From: an uncultured Clostridium sp.
GTDB taxonomy: Bacteria > Bacillota > Clostridia > TANB77 > CAG-508
Assembly (NCBI GenBank): GCA_900554815.1
Contig: USIO01000010.1
Span: 1-51,947, forward strand
Length of the DNA: 51,947 nt
Direction of reading: 5' to 3'
Below are positions 17,163 through 25,672 of the stretch, one piece after another; positions within the stretch are counted from its first letter, which is position 1, and each line of letters opens with the position of its first letter. Made by a program: the position numbers and the translations under genes. The notes beneath the pieces were generated by a model. It did no database searches. It was not told where the DNA came from and was given only the letters and a program-made list of their open reading frames with translations.

Positions 17163-18824
17163 TTAGCCAACTTGGTAATTCTTCTGACTTAATATTTGTT
17201 CAATTTTTATAAATTCATCTAGATTTTCATTAATAGAATCTAATTTTGAAAAATTAAAATATATGTAAATATTTTTATCTTTATCTATCTCTATTTTGTT
17301 GATTAATCGATATAAATAAATTTTATCAATCTTTTCTAATTTCAAAAAATCTTCTATTAATTCATCTAATTCTTTTTCTTCTTTTGCTTTGTTTTTATTA
17401 TCTACTTTTTCTTCTGTTTGACTTAATTTTTGCTCTATTTCTTTCTTTTGTTCATTTAATTTTGTTCTTTCAAATTTTAATTTTTGTGAAACTCTAATAT
17501 AATCTTCTTCTTGCAAGACACCTCTTAATTTGTCCATATACATCTTGTCTAAGTTACTATTTATTTCATTTATAGCTTTATTAACCTGTGATAGTTTATT
17601 TCTATAACCTTCTCTTATATCAAGAGTTTTATTTTGATATTTTTCAAAAACCCTCGCGAAAATCTCTTTATCTGCATATATTCTACATATCTTTTTTACA
17701 ATATCAATAATATGTCTTTCTAATTTTTCATAATTCATGCTTAGTGGGTAGCATCCTCTTTCTTTTGCATCACTACAAGTTATATATGGATGTGCTTTTG
17801 AATCTCTTTTAGAGTTTTTCTTTAAAACTATTTGCAATTTTCTTTTGCAATGATAACAGTAAAGTAACCCTCGTAATAAATAGTCATATTTAAGTTTTGT
17901 GTTTGTTCCTCTTTTTTCTAGAATGCATTGTACTTTTTCAAATGTATCTTTATCTATAATAGGTTCATGTGTATTATTTACTCTTAGTTGATTTTCTTTT
18001 TCTACGGTTCTTATTTTTTTTACCTTATATGATATAACAGACTTTTTGTTTTGCACTGTATTTCCAATATATACTTCATTTCTAAGCATATTACATATAG
18101 TTACTTCATTCCAGTTATACCCTGTTTTGTTTTCATCTTGAACTATTCCTGTTTTTCTGTAACCTGATGGAGATAAATATTGGTGGCTATTTAAATAATT
18201 TACAATTTCTGAGCTCCCATGTCCATTTGAATACATATCAAAGATTTTTTCTACAACACTTTTTACTTTTCTATCTACAACTAATTTATTTTTTATACTA
18301 GGATGTTTTTTATAGCCATAAGCAGTTGTACTACAAAGATATTCGCCTTGTTTTTGCTTTTCTTTATAAACACTTCTAATTTTCTTTGAAATATCCTTAG
18401 CATACATATCATTCATAATTGCTTTAAAAGGTGTTATATCATTATTGTTACTCTCTAAATATGTATCTATTCCATCTGTTATGGCAACATATCTAACATT
18501 GTTTTTGGGAAAATAATCTTCTATATAAAATCCTGTCTTAATATAATCTCTACCTAGTCTTGATAAATCTTTTGTTATAACCATATTGATATTTTTATTT
18601 TCAATATCTTGTAGCATCTCATTAAATCCTGGTCTATCAAATGTTGTACCACTTACTCCATCATCAACATATTCTTTTACAAAACATAAATCATTCTCCT
18701 TTACATATCTTTGCAAAATATTCCTTTGATTACCGATACTCTCGCTTTCTTGCTTGTCGCCATCTTCTCTAGACAATCTTATATACATTCCAACTTTAAA
18801 GTTCTGGCTTTTTAAATCTAGCAT
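17163..18824 (-). CDS. Large serine recombinase (TnpX/TndX type)
   Basis: A 553-residue site-specific recombinase. The resolvase domain (YIRLSREDGD, catalytic Ser in SESIGNQRN, DGVSGTTFDRPGF, DLSRLGRD) is followed by the recombinase domain (residues 160-290), a zinc ribbon (LLYCYHCKRKL ... YITCSDAKERGCYP) and a coiled coil (residues 390-480). It should insert and excise the island between attP and the M14 site. The upstream small gene is typical of this recombinase class. Full length. Confidence 0.92.
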   Translation of the reverse strand: MLDLKSQNFKVGMYIRLSREDGDKQESESIGNQRNILQRYVKENDLCFVKEYVDDGVSGTTFDRPGFNEMLQDIENKNINMVITKDLSRLGRDYIKTGFYIEDYFPKNNVRYVAITDGIDTYLESNNNDITPFKAIMNDMYAKDISKKIRSVYKEKQKQGEYLCSTTAYGYKKHPSIKNKLVVDRKVKSVVEKIFDMYSNGHGSSEIVNYLNSHQYLSPSGYRKTGIVQDENKTGYNWNEVTICNMLRNEVYIGNTVQNKKSVISYKVKKIRTVEKENQLRVNNTHEPIIDKDTFEKVQCILEKRGTNTKLKYDYLLRGLLYCYHCKRKLQIVLKKNSKRDSKAHPYITCSDAKERGCYPLSMNYEKLERHIIDIVKKICRIYADKEIFARVFEKYQNKTLDIREGYRNKLSQVNKAINEINSNLDKMYMDKLRGVLQEEDYIRVSQKLKFERTKLNEQKKEIEQKLSQTEEKVDNKNKAKEEKELDELIEDFLKLEKIDKIYLYRLINKIEIDKDKNIYIYFNFSKLDSINENLDEFIKIEQILSQKNYQVG

Positions 18825-18898
18825 CTGACCTCCTATCCGTAATCATCTACAATTAAATTGTAATATGTTTAAAATTATTTTGCAATAATATGTAATAA

Positions 18899-19045
18899 TT
18901 ACTTAGTTTTTATTTTTAAATTTTCTAAATAATCTTTAAAAATTAATCCTATTGTTTCTTTCACATCCTTTTTTTCTTCTGTAAATATACAATATGTATT
19001 AAATTCTAGCCCACTACATTTTGTCTTTTTATTATCTTTACTCAT
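18899..19045 (-). CDS. 48-residue protein upstream of the recombinase
   Basis: Short gene, ATG with GGAGATGATGTGA upstream. The product reads KCSGLEFNTYCIFTEEKKD and has a Lys-rich end. A small protein of this size before a large serine recombinase is a recurring arrangement; it could assist or control excision, but I see no motif that proves this. Confidence 0.45.
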   Translation of the reverse strand: MSKDNKKTKCSGLEFNTYCIFTEEKKDVKETIGLIFKDYLENLKIKTK

Positions 19046-19341
19046 ATTCACATCATCTCCAAATTAAATATCTAATACAGAATATTAAAGAAAATGGCTT
19101 GTTATGACACTTAAATAAGTGTGTTTGTCAATGTACTGGAAAAAAAGCATAAAAAAAGACACCCAATAATGTTTTCACACTATTAGGTGTTATCTTAAGC
19201 AACTTTTTGCTAACACTTTTTCTTAATTAATAAATCTGTGCAATGCCTTTGTCATCACACTTTCTTTGCATATTTTATATGTATTTACATATTTTGTCAA
19301 TATCTATTTAGAAAATTTTGCAATCTCGGTATTTATTCCAT
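19046..19341. other. Noncoding stretch with terminator
   Basis: About 296 bases between the small gene and the AAA+ gene. It holds the hairpin at 19150-19190 and AT-rich DNA, including the likely promoter region of the recombinase operon. No supported gene. Confidence 0.5.
19150..19190 (-). terminator. Terminator after the AAA+ gene
   Basis: ACACCCAATAATG pairs with CACTATTAGGTGT (two mismatches) around a short loop; in the minus direction it is followed by a run of seven T. Confidence 0.75.
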
Positions 19342-20478
19342 TTAATTTAAAATAATTTCCTCAGTTAAAGTTTCAAAAATTGCCTTTTCTATTTTATTTT
19401 TTAAAATACGAATGTTATCGTATCTATCTACATTTTTTAGAAACCATTTTTTAATATCAGTTTTTTCTATAATTTCTTTTTCATCTTCTTTTAACTTGTG
19501 TATAATTTCATTAAAACATCTATCAATTATTATTTCTTTTTCTGCTTTGTTTAATTCTTGATATTTAATGCAATCACCTATTCTAGAAAACATTGCAGGT
19601 CCCAATATTTTTTTTATTTCATCTTCATTATTAAAATTAGTTGTGCAGACGAATACACAATTTTTCAAATCCACATCATAGTTAGCATCAACAAATCTTC
19701 CTTCGTCAAACATTTCATAAAATGCATTATAAAAAATTGGATTAACTTTATCAAACTCATCAATAAGTACTATATTCGTCTCTCTACTTTGCAGGTCTTT
19801 AGCAAAACTACTTCTAGAATGATCTCCACCAAAAACATAATTGTATGCCTCTTGATTTTGCATCATAGAAAACTGTATTCTAAGCAGCTTTCCCCCTAAA
19901 GATTTACTTATACTTTTAGCTGTTTCTGTTTTTCCAACTCCTGATGGACCATATAATAAAAGCACGATTGGTTTATCTTTTAGTCTGGTAAGTAATTTAT
20001 ATAATGATGATGTAATTTCTTTTTTACATTTTTCTTGACCAATTACATCTTCATTCATCTTTAAATATATACTCTTCAGTTTACTTCTATTTATTGTTTC
20101 ATATTTTGAACTTTTAAACTCCATAATATCAGAATATCCTGAATTTAATGATTGTACTACTCGTCTAGGTGGATTATGTATAAATAAGTTTTCAATATCA
20201 CTATTTAATGTTATTACATTTACAAAATTACTAATCGCATGTTCTAGTACACTAGCATAATCATCTGCTCTAACTATACAATTTTTTATATGTTTTTTTC
20301 TAGCAATCCAACCATTTGGACTTGCAGAGTCATTTTGTCTAATTTGTTTATTATAATATTGAATTAACTCCATAAAGGTAATAATTTCATCATCTATTTG
20401 AATTTCATCATTTATCAAATTTTCAAAATCTCTTTTTGAACCTATAAAAATTACAATTCTATCAATCATTTTTTTCAA
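19342..20478 (-). CDS. AAA+ ATPase (ClpA/B C-terminal type), probable defence component
   Basis: A 378-residue protein. An N-terminal region of about 130 residues without known motif leads to an AAA+ core with MNEDVIGQEKCKKEI, Walker A YGPSGVGKTE (near residue 178), Walker B IVLIDEFDK, sensor 1 CTTNF and the arginine finger region GPAMFSRIGD. These features match the ClpB/ClpX-type AAA_2 group. The gene overlaps the end of the upstream unknown gene by 17 bases, so the two products probably act together. In an island with RloA/RloB and HNH genes, anti-phage defence is plausible but not shown. Confidence 0.75.
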   Translation of the reverse strand: MKKMIDRIVIFIGSKRDFENLINDEIQIDDEIITFMELIQYYNKQIRQNDSASPNGWIARKKHIKNCIVRADDYASVLEHAISNFVNVITLNSDIENLFIHNPPRRVVQSLNSGYSDIMEFKSSKYETINRSKLKSIYLKMNEDVIGQEKCKKEITSSLYKLLTRLKDKPIVLLLYGPSGVGKTETAKSISKSLGGKLLRIQFSMMQNQEAYNYVFGGDHSRSSFAKDLQSRETNIVLIDEFDKVNPIFYNAFYEMFDEGRFVDANYDVDLKNCVFVCTTNFNNEDEIKKILGPAMFSRIGDCIKYQELNKAEKEIIIDRCFNEIIHKLKEDEKEIIEKTDIKKWFLKNVDRYDNIRILKNKIEKAIFETLTEEIILN

Positions 20479-21274
20479 CCCCTGCTAATAAAACATCATA
20501 TACATCTAATTCTTTTTTCATCTCTTCATTCGCTCCATCTTGCTTATCAGATTCTTTGATATATGAAGGATTATCTTTACTAATTGTTATTTTTTCATCT
20601 AAATTTAATTCATTGTTAATATTTAATTTTTCTAAAGTAGTTGTACCAACCTTTATTCCATAAATGCTTAAGTTCATTTTTAATAAATCTGATATTTTAT
20701 AATTATTCTTAAATGCTTCAATATTAAATCTTAATACCACTTTTTCTTTATCTTTTTTCCCTACAAACTCAAAATATCCTTTTCCTGCCTTTATAGCATT
20801 ATCAATCTTATCTATAAAAAGATCAAATTCACCAGCCTTAATTCCACCACTCTTTCCTAACATTGTCATATATGGAGATATCATAACAATATATGATAAT
20901 GAATCTTTTTCAACAAATATTTCATAATTTTTGAAGTTTTCAATACATGTATCTCCTTTTTCTAATATATTTATAAAATCTGTTAATATAGTATTCTTTA
21001 ATATGTTTTTTGCCATTCTATTTGTATTTAAAGATGTGCCTAAATCTAAATTAGCATCTATTTTACTTTCCAGTCCTAATATTGCTTTAAAAACTCCAGA
21101 AATTCCAACAGAGCCAGATGTCTTAGTTTTAGCATTTAAATTTTCTTCAGTTCCATTAAGTAATTCTGTTGTTTTTTCTAATTTTCCTCCTTCAACTATT
21201 TGTACATAATCTGTTACTGATTCTTCATCAAAATATATTATTTTTTGCATCTTTATTTTATCATTTTTACCCAT
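20462..21274 (-). CDS. Partner protein of the AAA+ ATPase (DUF6414-like, uncertain)
   Basis: A 270-residue protein with no membrane helix. The opening MQKIIYFDEESVTDYVQIVEGG resembles a DUF6414-type start, but I am not sure. A glycine/serine-rich stretch follows (residues 50-70, SGSVGISGVFKAILGLESK), then a mixed alpha/beta body with FEFVGKKDKEKVVLRFN, and an acidic tail that carries the next gene's start. The coupling to the AAA+ gene suggests an effector or sensor whose state the ATPase controls. Confidence 0.5.
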   Translation of the reverse strand: MGKNDKIKMQKIIYFDEESVTDYVQIVEGGKLEKTTELLNGTEENLNAKTKTSGSVGISGVFKAILGLESKIDANLDLGTSLNTNRMAKNILKNTILTDFINILEKGDTCIENFKNYEIFVEKDSLSYIVMISPYMTMLGKSGGIKAGEFDLFIDKIDNAIKAGKGYFEFVGKKDKEKVVLRFNIEAFKNNYKISDLLKMNLSIYGIKVGTTTLEKLNINNELNLDEKITISKDNPSYIKESDKQDGANEEMKKELDVYDVLLAGVEKND

Positions 21275-21307
21275 TTAAATATTCATCTCCTATTTTCCTG
21301 ATATAAT

Positions 21308-21360
21308 AGAAAAGCAAAATAATCCTGTAATATAAAATTACTCTCATACTTTGCTTTTCT
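21308..21360 (-). terminator. Hairpin after the RloB-like gene
   Basis: AGAAAAGCAAA and TTTGCTTTTCT form an 11-bp perfect stem with a 31-base loop just after the RloB stop and before the next operon. Confidence 0.55.
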
Positions 21361-21372
21361 CTTGTAAAACTA

Positions 21373-22023
21373 TTATAAATATTCTTTTAATCCATCAACA
21401 ATTTTATAAACCTTTGTCATTGGATTTCTTTCAGATGCTTGTCCATCTTTATTAAGATTCTCCATATACTCACAATTTCTTATTGCATTATGTATTTTTC
21501 CATCTTTTGTAACCTTTTCAAAAATGTCAGCATCGTTTTTGTTATATTCACCTAATCCATTCTTTTGAAACTCTTTGCTAAGTTCTTCTAATATACCATC
21601 TTTAGAAATGTATCTAGTTACTTTCTTTAAATGTGCTAACAACCAAAGTTCAAAATTTGGATTTGACCAACAAGCATTATAATCACAATTTTCTATTGCT
21701 TTATTAAATTGCTCGTCATTATAGTCATCTTTATCAAATACTACCCAAACTTGTCCATATACTTTACTTGAATAATTGACATATTTTTGAGTGTATTTTA
21801 CTAAATCTGTAGTATTTTTTCCAGTTCCTTTTACTTCGATATTAGGTATTAAAACATCTACTTTGTTTCCGTACTTCTCATTAATCTTTTTCTTTAATCC
21901 ATTAAAGTAATTTGGCTCTGTTTTCTTTCCCTCACATACAATTAAGTAATTGGCTGGTGCTCGCCTTTTACTTCTTAATCTATCTTTTCTTGAAACATTA
22001 TTGTTTCTCATGATTAATCTCAA
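21373..22023 (-). CDS. rloB: RloB-like protein
   Basis: A 216-residue protein. A basic N-terminus is followed by ANYLIVCEGKKTEPNYFNGL, the start of the RloB family, then WVVFDKDDYN (acidic, TOPRIM-like) and NPNFELWLLAHL. RloB proteins pair with RloA-type ATPases and are found in restriction loci and as AbiL-type abortive infection partners. Overlaps the end of the ATPase gene by 26 bases. Full length. Confidence 0.85.
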   Translation of the reverse strand: MRLIMRNNNVSRKDRLRSKRRAPANYLIVCEGKKTEPNYFNGLKKKINEKYGNKVDVLIPNIEVKGTGKNTTDLVKYTQKYVNYSSKVYGQVWVVFDKDDYNDEQFNKAIENCDYNACWSNPNFELWLLAHLKKVTRYISKDGILEELSKEFQKNGLGEYNKNDADIFEKVTKDGKIHNAIRNCEYMENLNKDGQASERNPMTKVYKIVDGLKEYL

Positions 22024-23242
22024 ATTCTTCTAAAACTGGAATAGCACCATATCTTCCAGTTAAATAATCTTTATTGTATGTTGCATCATTTCTAACTTTT
22101 TTACCAGATTTCTTATCCCCATCATCATCTAATATATAATCTGATAAAGCATATAATTCTGATACACCATCTCTATTTTTTTCAGTAAACCAAATTTCAT
22201 CTCTTCTAAATGTATCTTTATTTAAGTTTACTGTATCATGAGTAGAATATATTAACTGTCCATTACCTATATTTGTTTCACTATTATGGAATAGATTAAT
22301 AATATATCTTGTTAATAATGGATGTAATTTTGCATCTAATTCATCAATAAATAATACCATTCCATTTCTTAACGCATCCATAAAGAAGTCGAATAAATGG
22401 AACATTTTTCTAGTGCCATTTGACTCTAATTCTAAAGGCAATGCTTTTAACTCATTATTCTCTCCTCTATGAATTAATTCTACTTTAACCACTCTATTGT
22501 TATTCTGTACTTCTTCTAAAGAATTAGGTGTAGTCTTAATTCCTTCTATTCCAGAATCAAATGTTTTAATAAATCTTAACAATTCTTTTTTATATTTTTC
22601 ATCACTTAATATTTTTAATGAAATTCTAGTATTTATAAAATCCTCAAATCTTGGATTTCCTAAATCCAAATAATTTGCATTTACAAACCAATCATAAACA
22701 TTATTAAAATCTTCATTATCTTTGTCTATTTTGCTATATATATTTAAAAATAAAGTTCTTTCATCAATATTTACTAGACCTGATATTTTATTATTTGATT
22801 TCATAGTAACATTATTTTTTTCTCTTTCAAAAACAGAATAAAATTTATTAATTCTCTTTTCATATAGCCATTCTGAAACAATACTATCTTTTAATACATC
22901 AAAACCATATTTATATATTTTGTTATTTTTTGCTAGTATTTCTACTTCTAAACTAATTGGTTCATTATTTATCATATAACTATATACATTATCTTCATCT
23001 ATTGGAGAGTTCTTTTTAGAATCATCACTTACTAATATTCTTTTTTTCATATAATCAAAAGCTTGTAATACATTAGTTTTTCCACTTGCATTAGCACCAT
23101 ATATTGCTGCTACTTTTAAGAGATTAACTTGATCTGTTTTTACAACATTATATTCATGTTCTTTTAATGATGTAGCTTCCATATCTAGCACATTTTCATT
23201 TTTAAAAGATTTGAAATTTTTAAAACTAAATCTTATTAACAT
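21998..23242 (-). CDS. rloA: RloA-like AAA ATPase (AbiL-type partner)
   Basis: A 414-residue ATPase of the SMC/ABC-like AAA_15 group: MLIRFSFKNFKSFKNENVL, Walker A AAIYGANASGKTNVL (near residue 48), Walker B GMVLFIDELDAKLHPLL (near residue 293) and a switch region STHDTVNL. RloA hydrolyses ATP and is thought to license RloB. The pair forms one operon, upstream of the hairpin at 21308-21360. Defence against phage is the established link for this pair. Confidence 0.88.
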   Translation of the reverse strand: MLIRFSFKNFKSFKNENVLDMEATSLKEHEYNVVKTDQVNLLKVAAIYGANASGKTNVLQAFDYMKKRILVSDDSKKNSPIDEDNVYSYMINNEPISLEVEILAKNNKIYKYGFDVLKDSIVSEWLYEKRINKFYSVFEREKNNVTMKSNNKISGLVNIDERTLFLNIYSKIDKDNEDFNNVYDWFVNANYLDLGNPRFEDFINTRISLKILSDEKYKKELLRFIKTFDSGIEGIKTTPNSLEEVQNNNRVVKVELIHRGENNELKALPLELESNGTRKMFHLFDFFMDALRNGMVLFIDELDAKLHPLLTRYIINLFHNSETNIGNGQLIYSTHDTVNLNKDTFRRDEIWFTEKNRDGVSELYALSDYILDDDGDKKSGKKVRNDATYNKDYLTGRYGAIPVLEEFEINHEKQ

Positions 23243-23363
23243 TTTGATTTTCCTCCTCTCATACTATATTATATGATATTTTTTATAAAATATCAATAAT
23301 TTTGAGATTTTTTCTCAAAATATTAGAGATTTGTTATCAAATATAATAAAGCATCTATAAAAA

Positions 23364-23394
23364 AAGATATAATTTTTATTTTAAATTATATCTT
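23364..23394 (-). terminator. Terminator after the HNH/zinc-ribbon operon
   Basis: AAGATATAATTT pairs perfectly with AAATTATATCTT around a seven-base loop, then T residues in the minus direction. Confidence 0.75.
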
Positions 23395-23409
23395 CTTTAT
23401 ATTTTGTTG

Positions 23410-23652
23410 TTATAAATTTAATTTAATTTTTTCTCCTGTATTCTTGTTTTTGCAATAATATATTATATAATCGTGTTTGGGTTTAGGGCAAAAATATTCA
23501 CTAATAATGTCATAGTTTTTTATACATTCTTTGCAATCAATAATTACTTCAACTTTTGTTTGATTCCAATCATTTGATTTGAATATTTGCTTAATTTTCC
23601 CTTTACCACAAGGGCAGTCGATTTCATTAATTGTATCTATTTCATAACTCAT
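23410..23652 (-). CDS. Small zinc-ribbon protein
   Basis: Eighty residues with Cys pairs in CPCGKGKI and DCKECIKN, plus single Cys residues later. Start overlaps the stop of the HNH gene by four bases (ATGA), so it is translationally coupled to it. A DNA- or RNA-binding helper of the HNH protein is possible; no specific family is recognised. Confidence 0.5.
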   Translation of the reverse strand: MSYEIDTINEIDCPCGKGKIKQIFKSNDWNQTKVEVIIDCKECIKNYDIISEYFCPKPKHDYIIYYCKNKNTGEKIKLNL

Positions 23653-24653
23653 TTTTTCACCTCCAATTTCCAGTTCAATTTATTACTTTTATTTAAATTA
23701 TCTTTAGCTTTTAATAACTGTAAATTTGTATAATAACATAATTTTATGATTTCTTCTTCTGAATTTGCTGTTGATAAAGGAATAATATGGTCAATATGTA
23801 CATCTTCTTTGCCATCCCATTCAACACCATAATTTTTTTTATAAGTTTCTAATAGATATTTATATAAAGTCTTAAAATCACAGCCTACAATTTCTTCAAT
23901 TTTCCCATCTTTTTGCTTTCCTTGTCTTCTAAAACTTTGATTTATTAAATGTCTTATTTGTGATTTAAAATGAAATATATCATCATTTTTCCTTCTACTA
24001 TACATGTATTTCGAATGATAATCTCGTAGTTGTTCCTTATGTAAATCTGCATATATTTTTTTCCTTTGTAGCATTATTTCTCGATTTTCTTTATAATATT
24101 TATGTTGTTTTTCTAATATATCTTGTTTATTTTCTTTATAAAATGTATTAGTTCTTTTCTTTTCGCATTCTTTACACCAATTTCTATATTCATTTATATC
24201 ATTTCTATAATAAAATTCAGATAAATCCTTAACTTGAAAACATACAAGGCATTTTTTCTTATGTTCTTTAAAAAGTTTATCTTGTTCTAGTTTTGCTTCA
24301 TGTACAGCTTTGTAATGTTCATCTTGCATTTTTCTTTTATAATATCGTTCCATATTTAATTTATATTCACATTGTTTACAAACTGTAAATATATAACCTT
24401 TGCTATTTTTTCTAAATTGATTAATAGGTTTTTCAATATGACATTTACTACAAACTTTTGAAGTGGGTATTGGCTTATTTTCTTTTTTTACTTTTCTAAA
24501 TTTATTCTTTTCAATCCTAATTTCTTTTTGCTTTGCTAGCATACAAGACTTACATTCATTTCTATAACATTGCGTATCTTTCCTAAAGTAAAATTCATTT
24601 AATGGTTTTTCAATGCCACATTTTATACATATTTTTGTTTCCATTCTTACCAC
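23649..24653 (-). CDS. HNH endonuclease with repeated N-terminal Cys motifs
   Basis: A 334-residue protein. Three CxxC...CxxC units, each followed by a basic stretch (KICIKCGIEKPLNEF ... CKSC; KVCSKCHIEKPINQF ... CKQC; KKCLVCFQVKDLSEF ... CKEC), occupy residues 1-165. A basic helical region and a C-terminal HNH motif (VHIDHIIPLS ... NLQLLKAKDNLNKSNK) follow. HNH nucleases cut DNA with a His-metal centre. The repeated Cys units are known from phage and island HNH proteins and may bind the target. Role on the island is unclear: defence or homing. Confidence 0.8.
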   Translation of the reverse strand: MVRMETKICIKCGIEKPLNEFYFRKDTQCYRNECKSCMLAKQKEIRIEKNKFRKVKKENKPIPTSKVCSKCHIEKPINQFRKNSKGYIFTVCKQCEYKLNMERYYKRKMQDEHYKAVHEAKLEQDKLFKEHKKKCLVCFQVKDLSEFYYRNDINEYRNWCKECEKKRTNTFYKENKQDILEKQHKYYKENREIMLQRKKIYADLHKEQLRDYHSKYMYSRRKNDDIFHFKSQIRHLINQSFRRQGKQKDGKIEEIVGCDFKTLYKYLLETYKKNYGVEWDGKEDVHIDHIIPLSTANSEEEIIKLCYYTNLQLLKAKDNLNKSNKLNWKLEVKK

Positions 24654-25019
24654 CTCAAATTGTTGTAATTCTTCTTAATCTTTTTTTATTTTAATTATAT
24701 ATAGTGATATTAAAAAAATTAGTTTATCATATATATAATTTCTTTCATTCTAATCTATTTTGAACCATATATCTATTTACAAATATTTTTCTATTATCAT
24801 TATATAATATTAATACTATCAATAGCAAATTTTTTTGTATAAAAATTTGCTCCGAATACTATGGCATTCTCCCTGCCTAATATTCGCCAGCGTGGTGTTT
24901 TGACACCCTTTTAGCTGTTTAGGAGAAAATCTCCTAATACCTTTTTAGCTCGCTGAGAGATATTTCTTATTACTTTTTTATAAATTTAATTTCTAATTTA
25001 ATAATAAATATTTTTAATT
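24654..25019. other. Structured noncoding stretch
   Basis: AT-rich DNA with two strong hairpins: AGCAAATTTTT (24824-24834) with AAAAATTTGCT (24841-24851), 11 bp perfect, and TTAGGAGA (24919-24926) with TCTCCTAA (24930-24937). Between them lies a more GC-rich stretch with CGCCAGCGTGG. No gene seen. It could hold the replication origin used by the adjoining HTH protein, or a small RNA. Confidence 0.45.
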
Positions 25020-25511
25020 TTACATATTAAAATTTGCATATAAACTATTTAAAAATTCTTCTGAATATTTCCTTTGATTTGTATAATTAGAAATAATTTT
25101 TTCATTTACTTTATTATTATTTTTAATATTATTTCTTATATTATTATCTTCCACTTTTTGATGGATAACTTGTCCATTTTTTAATTGATACTGGTATCCA
25201 TTATTTAATGGATATGGTGTATCATTTATATAAATCTTTCTTTGAATAATTTGTTTATTTTTATTTCTTATTAATTCAAGCATTATAAATCCTTTATCTC
25301 TTAAATCTGAAATCCAACTAGAAACTGTTTTAGGATTTACATCTAATTTTTCTGCTAAATATTTATTAGATGCAAAACAGTAGCCTTCTTTACAAGCAAG
25401 AGATGTTATTATTGCGTATAACAATTTTTCATTTGCTTTCAATTCTTTATTATATAAAACTGTTGCAGGAATTACAGAATAATATCCTATTTTTTCTTTA
25501 TTTTCTTTCAT
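25020..25511 (-). CDS. HTH protein, replication-initiator-like
   Basis: About 163 residues from ATG (MKENKEK, GGAGTGG upstream); a longer in-frame start exists at 25544. YSVIPATVLYNKELKANEKLLYA followed by NKYLAEKLDVNPKTVSSWIS is the winged-helix (HTH_36) domain typical of plasmid and phage replication proteins. The tail is Asn-rich and disordered and ends with SEEFLNSLYANFN. Next to the right att site. Confidence 0.65.
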   Translation of the reverse strand: MKENKEKIGYYSVIPATVLYNKELKANEKLLYAIITSLACKEGYCFASNKYLAEKLDVNPKTVSSWISDLRDKGFIMLELIRNKNKQIIQRKIYINDTPYPLNNGYQYQLKNGQVIHQKVEDNNIRNNIKNNNKVNEKIISNYTNQRKYSEEFLNSLYANFNM

Positions 25512-25622
25512 ATACCACTCCAATTCTAGCAGTAAATCAAGCATAAAAATACAGAATACTTCAATTAATTTGAAATACTCTGTAATATAGATGATTACTG
25601 CATTTTATTTGTTTTCATATTC

Positions 25623-25672
25623 GGTTGGTATATTTTTAAACCCACAGGTGTGGACTTGAATTTACAATTTCC
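25623..25672 (+). repeat. Right attachment site of the island
   Basis: Core AGGTGTGG at 25646-25653, crossover GG at 25647-25648. The 24 bases before GG (starting GGTTGGTA, ending CCCACA) match the complement of the left arm at 21 of 24 positions. The right side is M14 coding DNA. Confidence 0.85.

Larger units (their letters stand above)
16683..25648. mobile_element. 8,964-bp integrative island inserted in the M14 peptidase gene
   Basis: Bounded by an 8-bp direct repeat with a GG core. The two M14 halves join in frame across it (IEGV/DLNLQFPAGW). The outer arms, if joined, form a 50-base near palindrome (21 of 24 positions paired around GG), the typical attP of large serine recombinases. 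Cargo: a large serine recombinase with a small upstream gene, an AAA+ ATPase with partner, an RloA/RloB-type pair, an HNH nuclease with a zinc-ribbon protein, and an HTH protein. No conjugation genes, so it would be mobilised or carried. No in-frame CGG was found in its genes. Confidence 0.88.
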
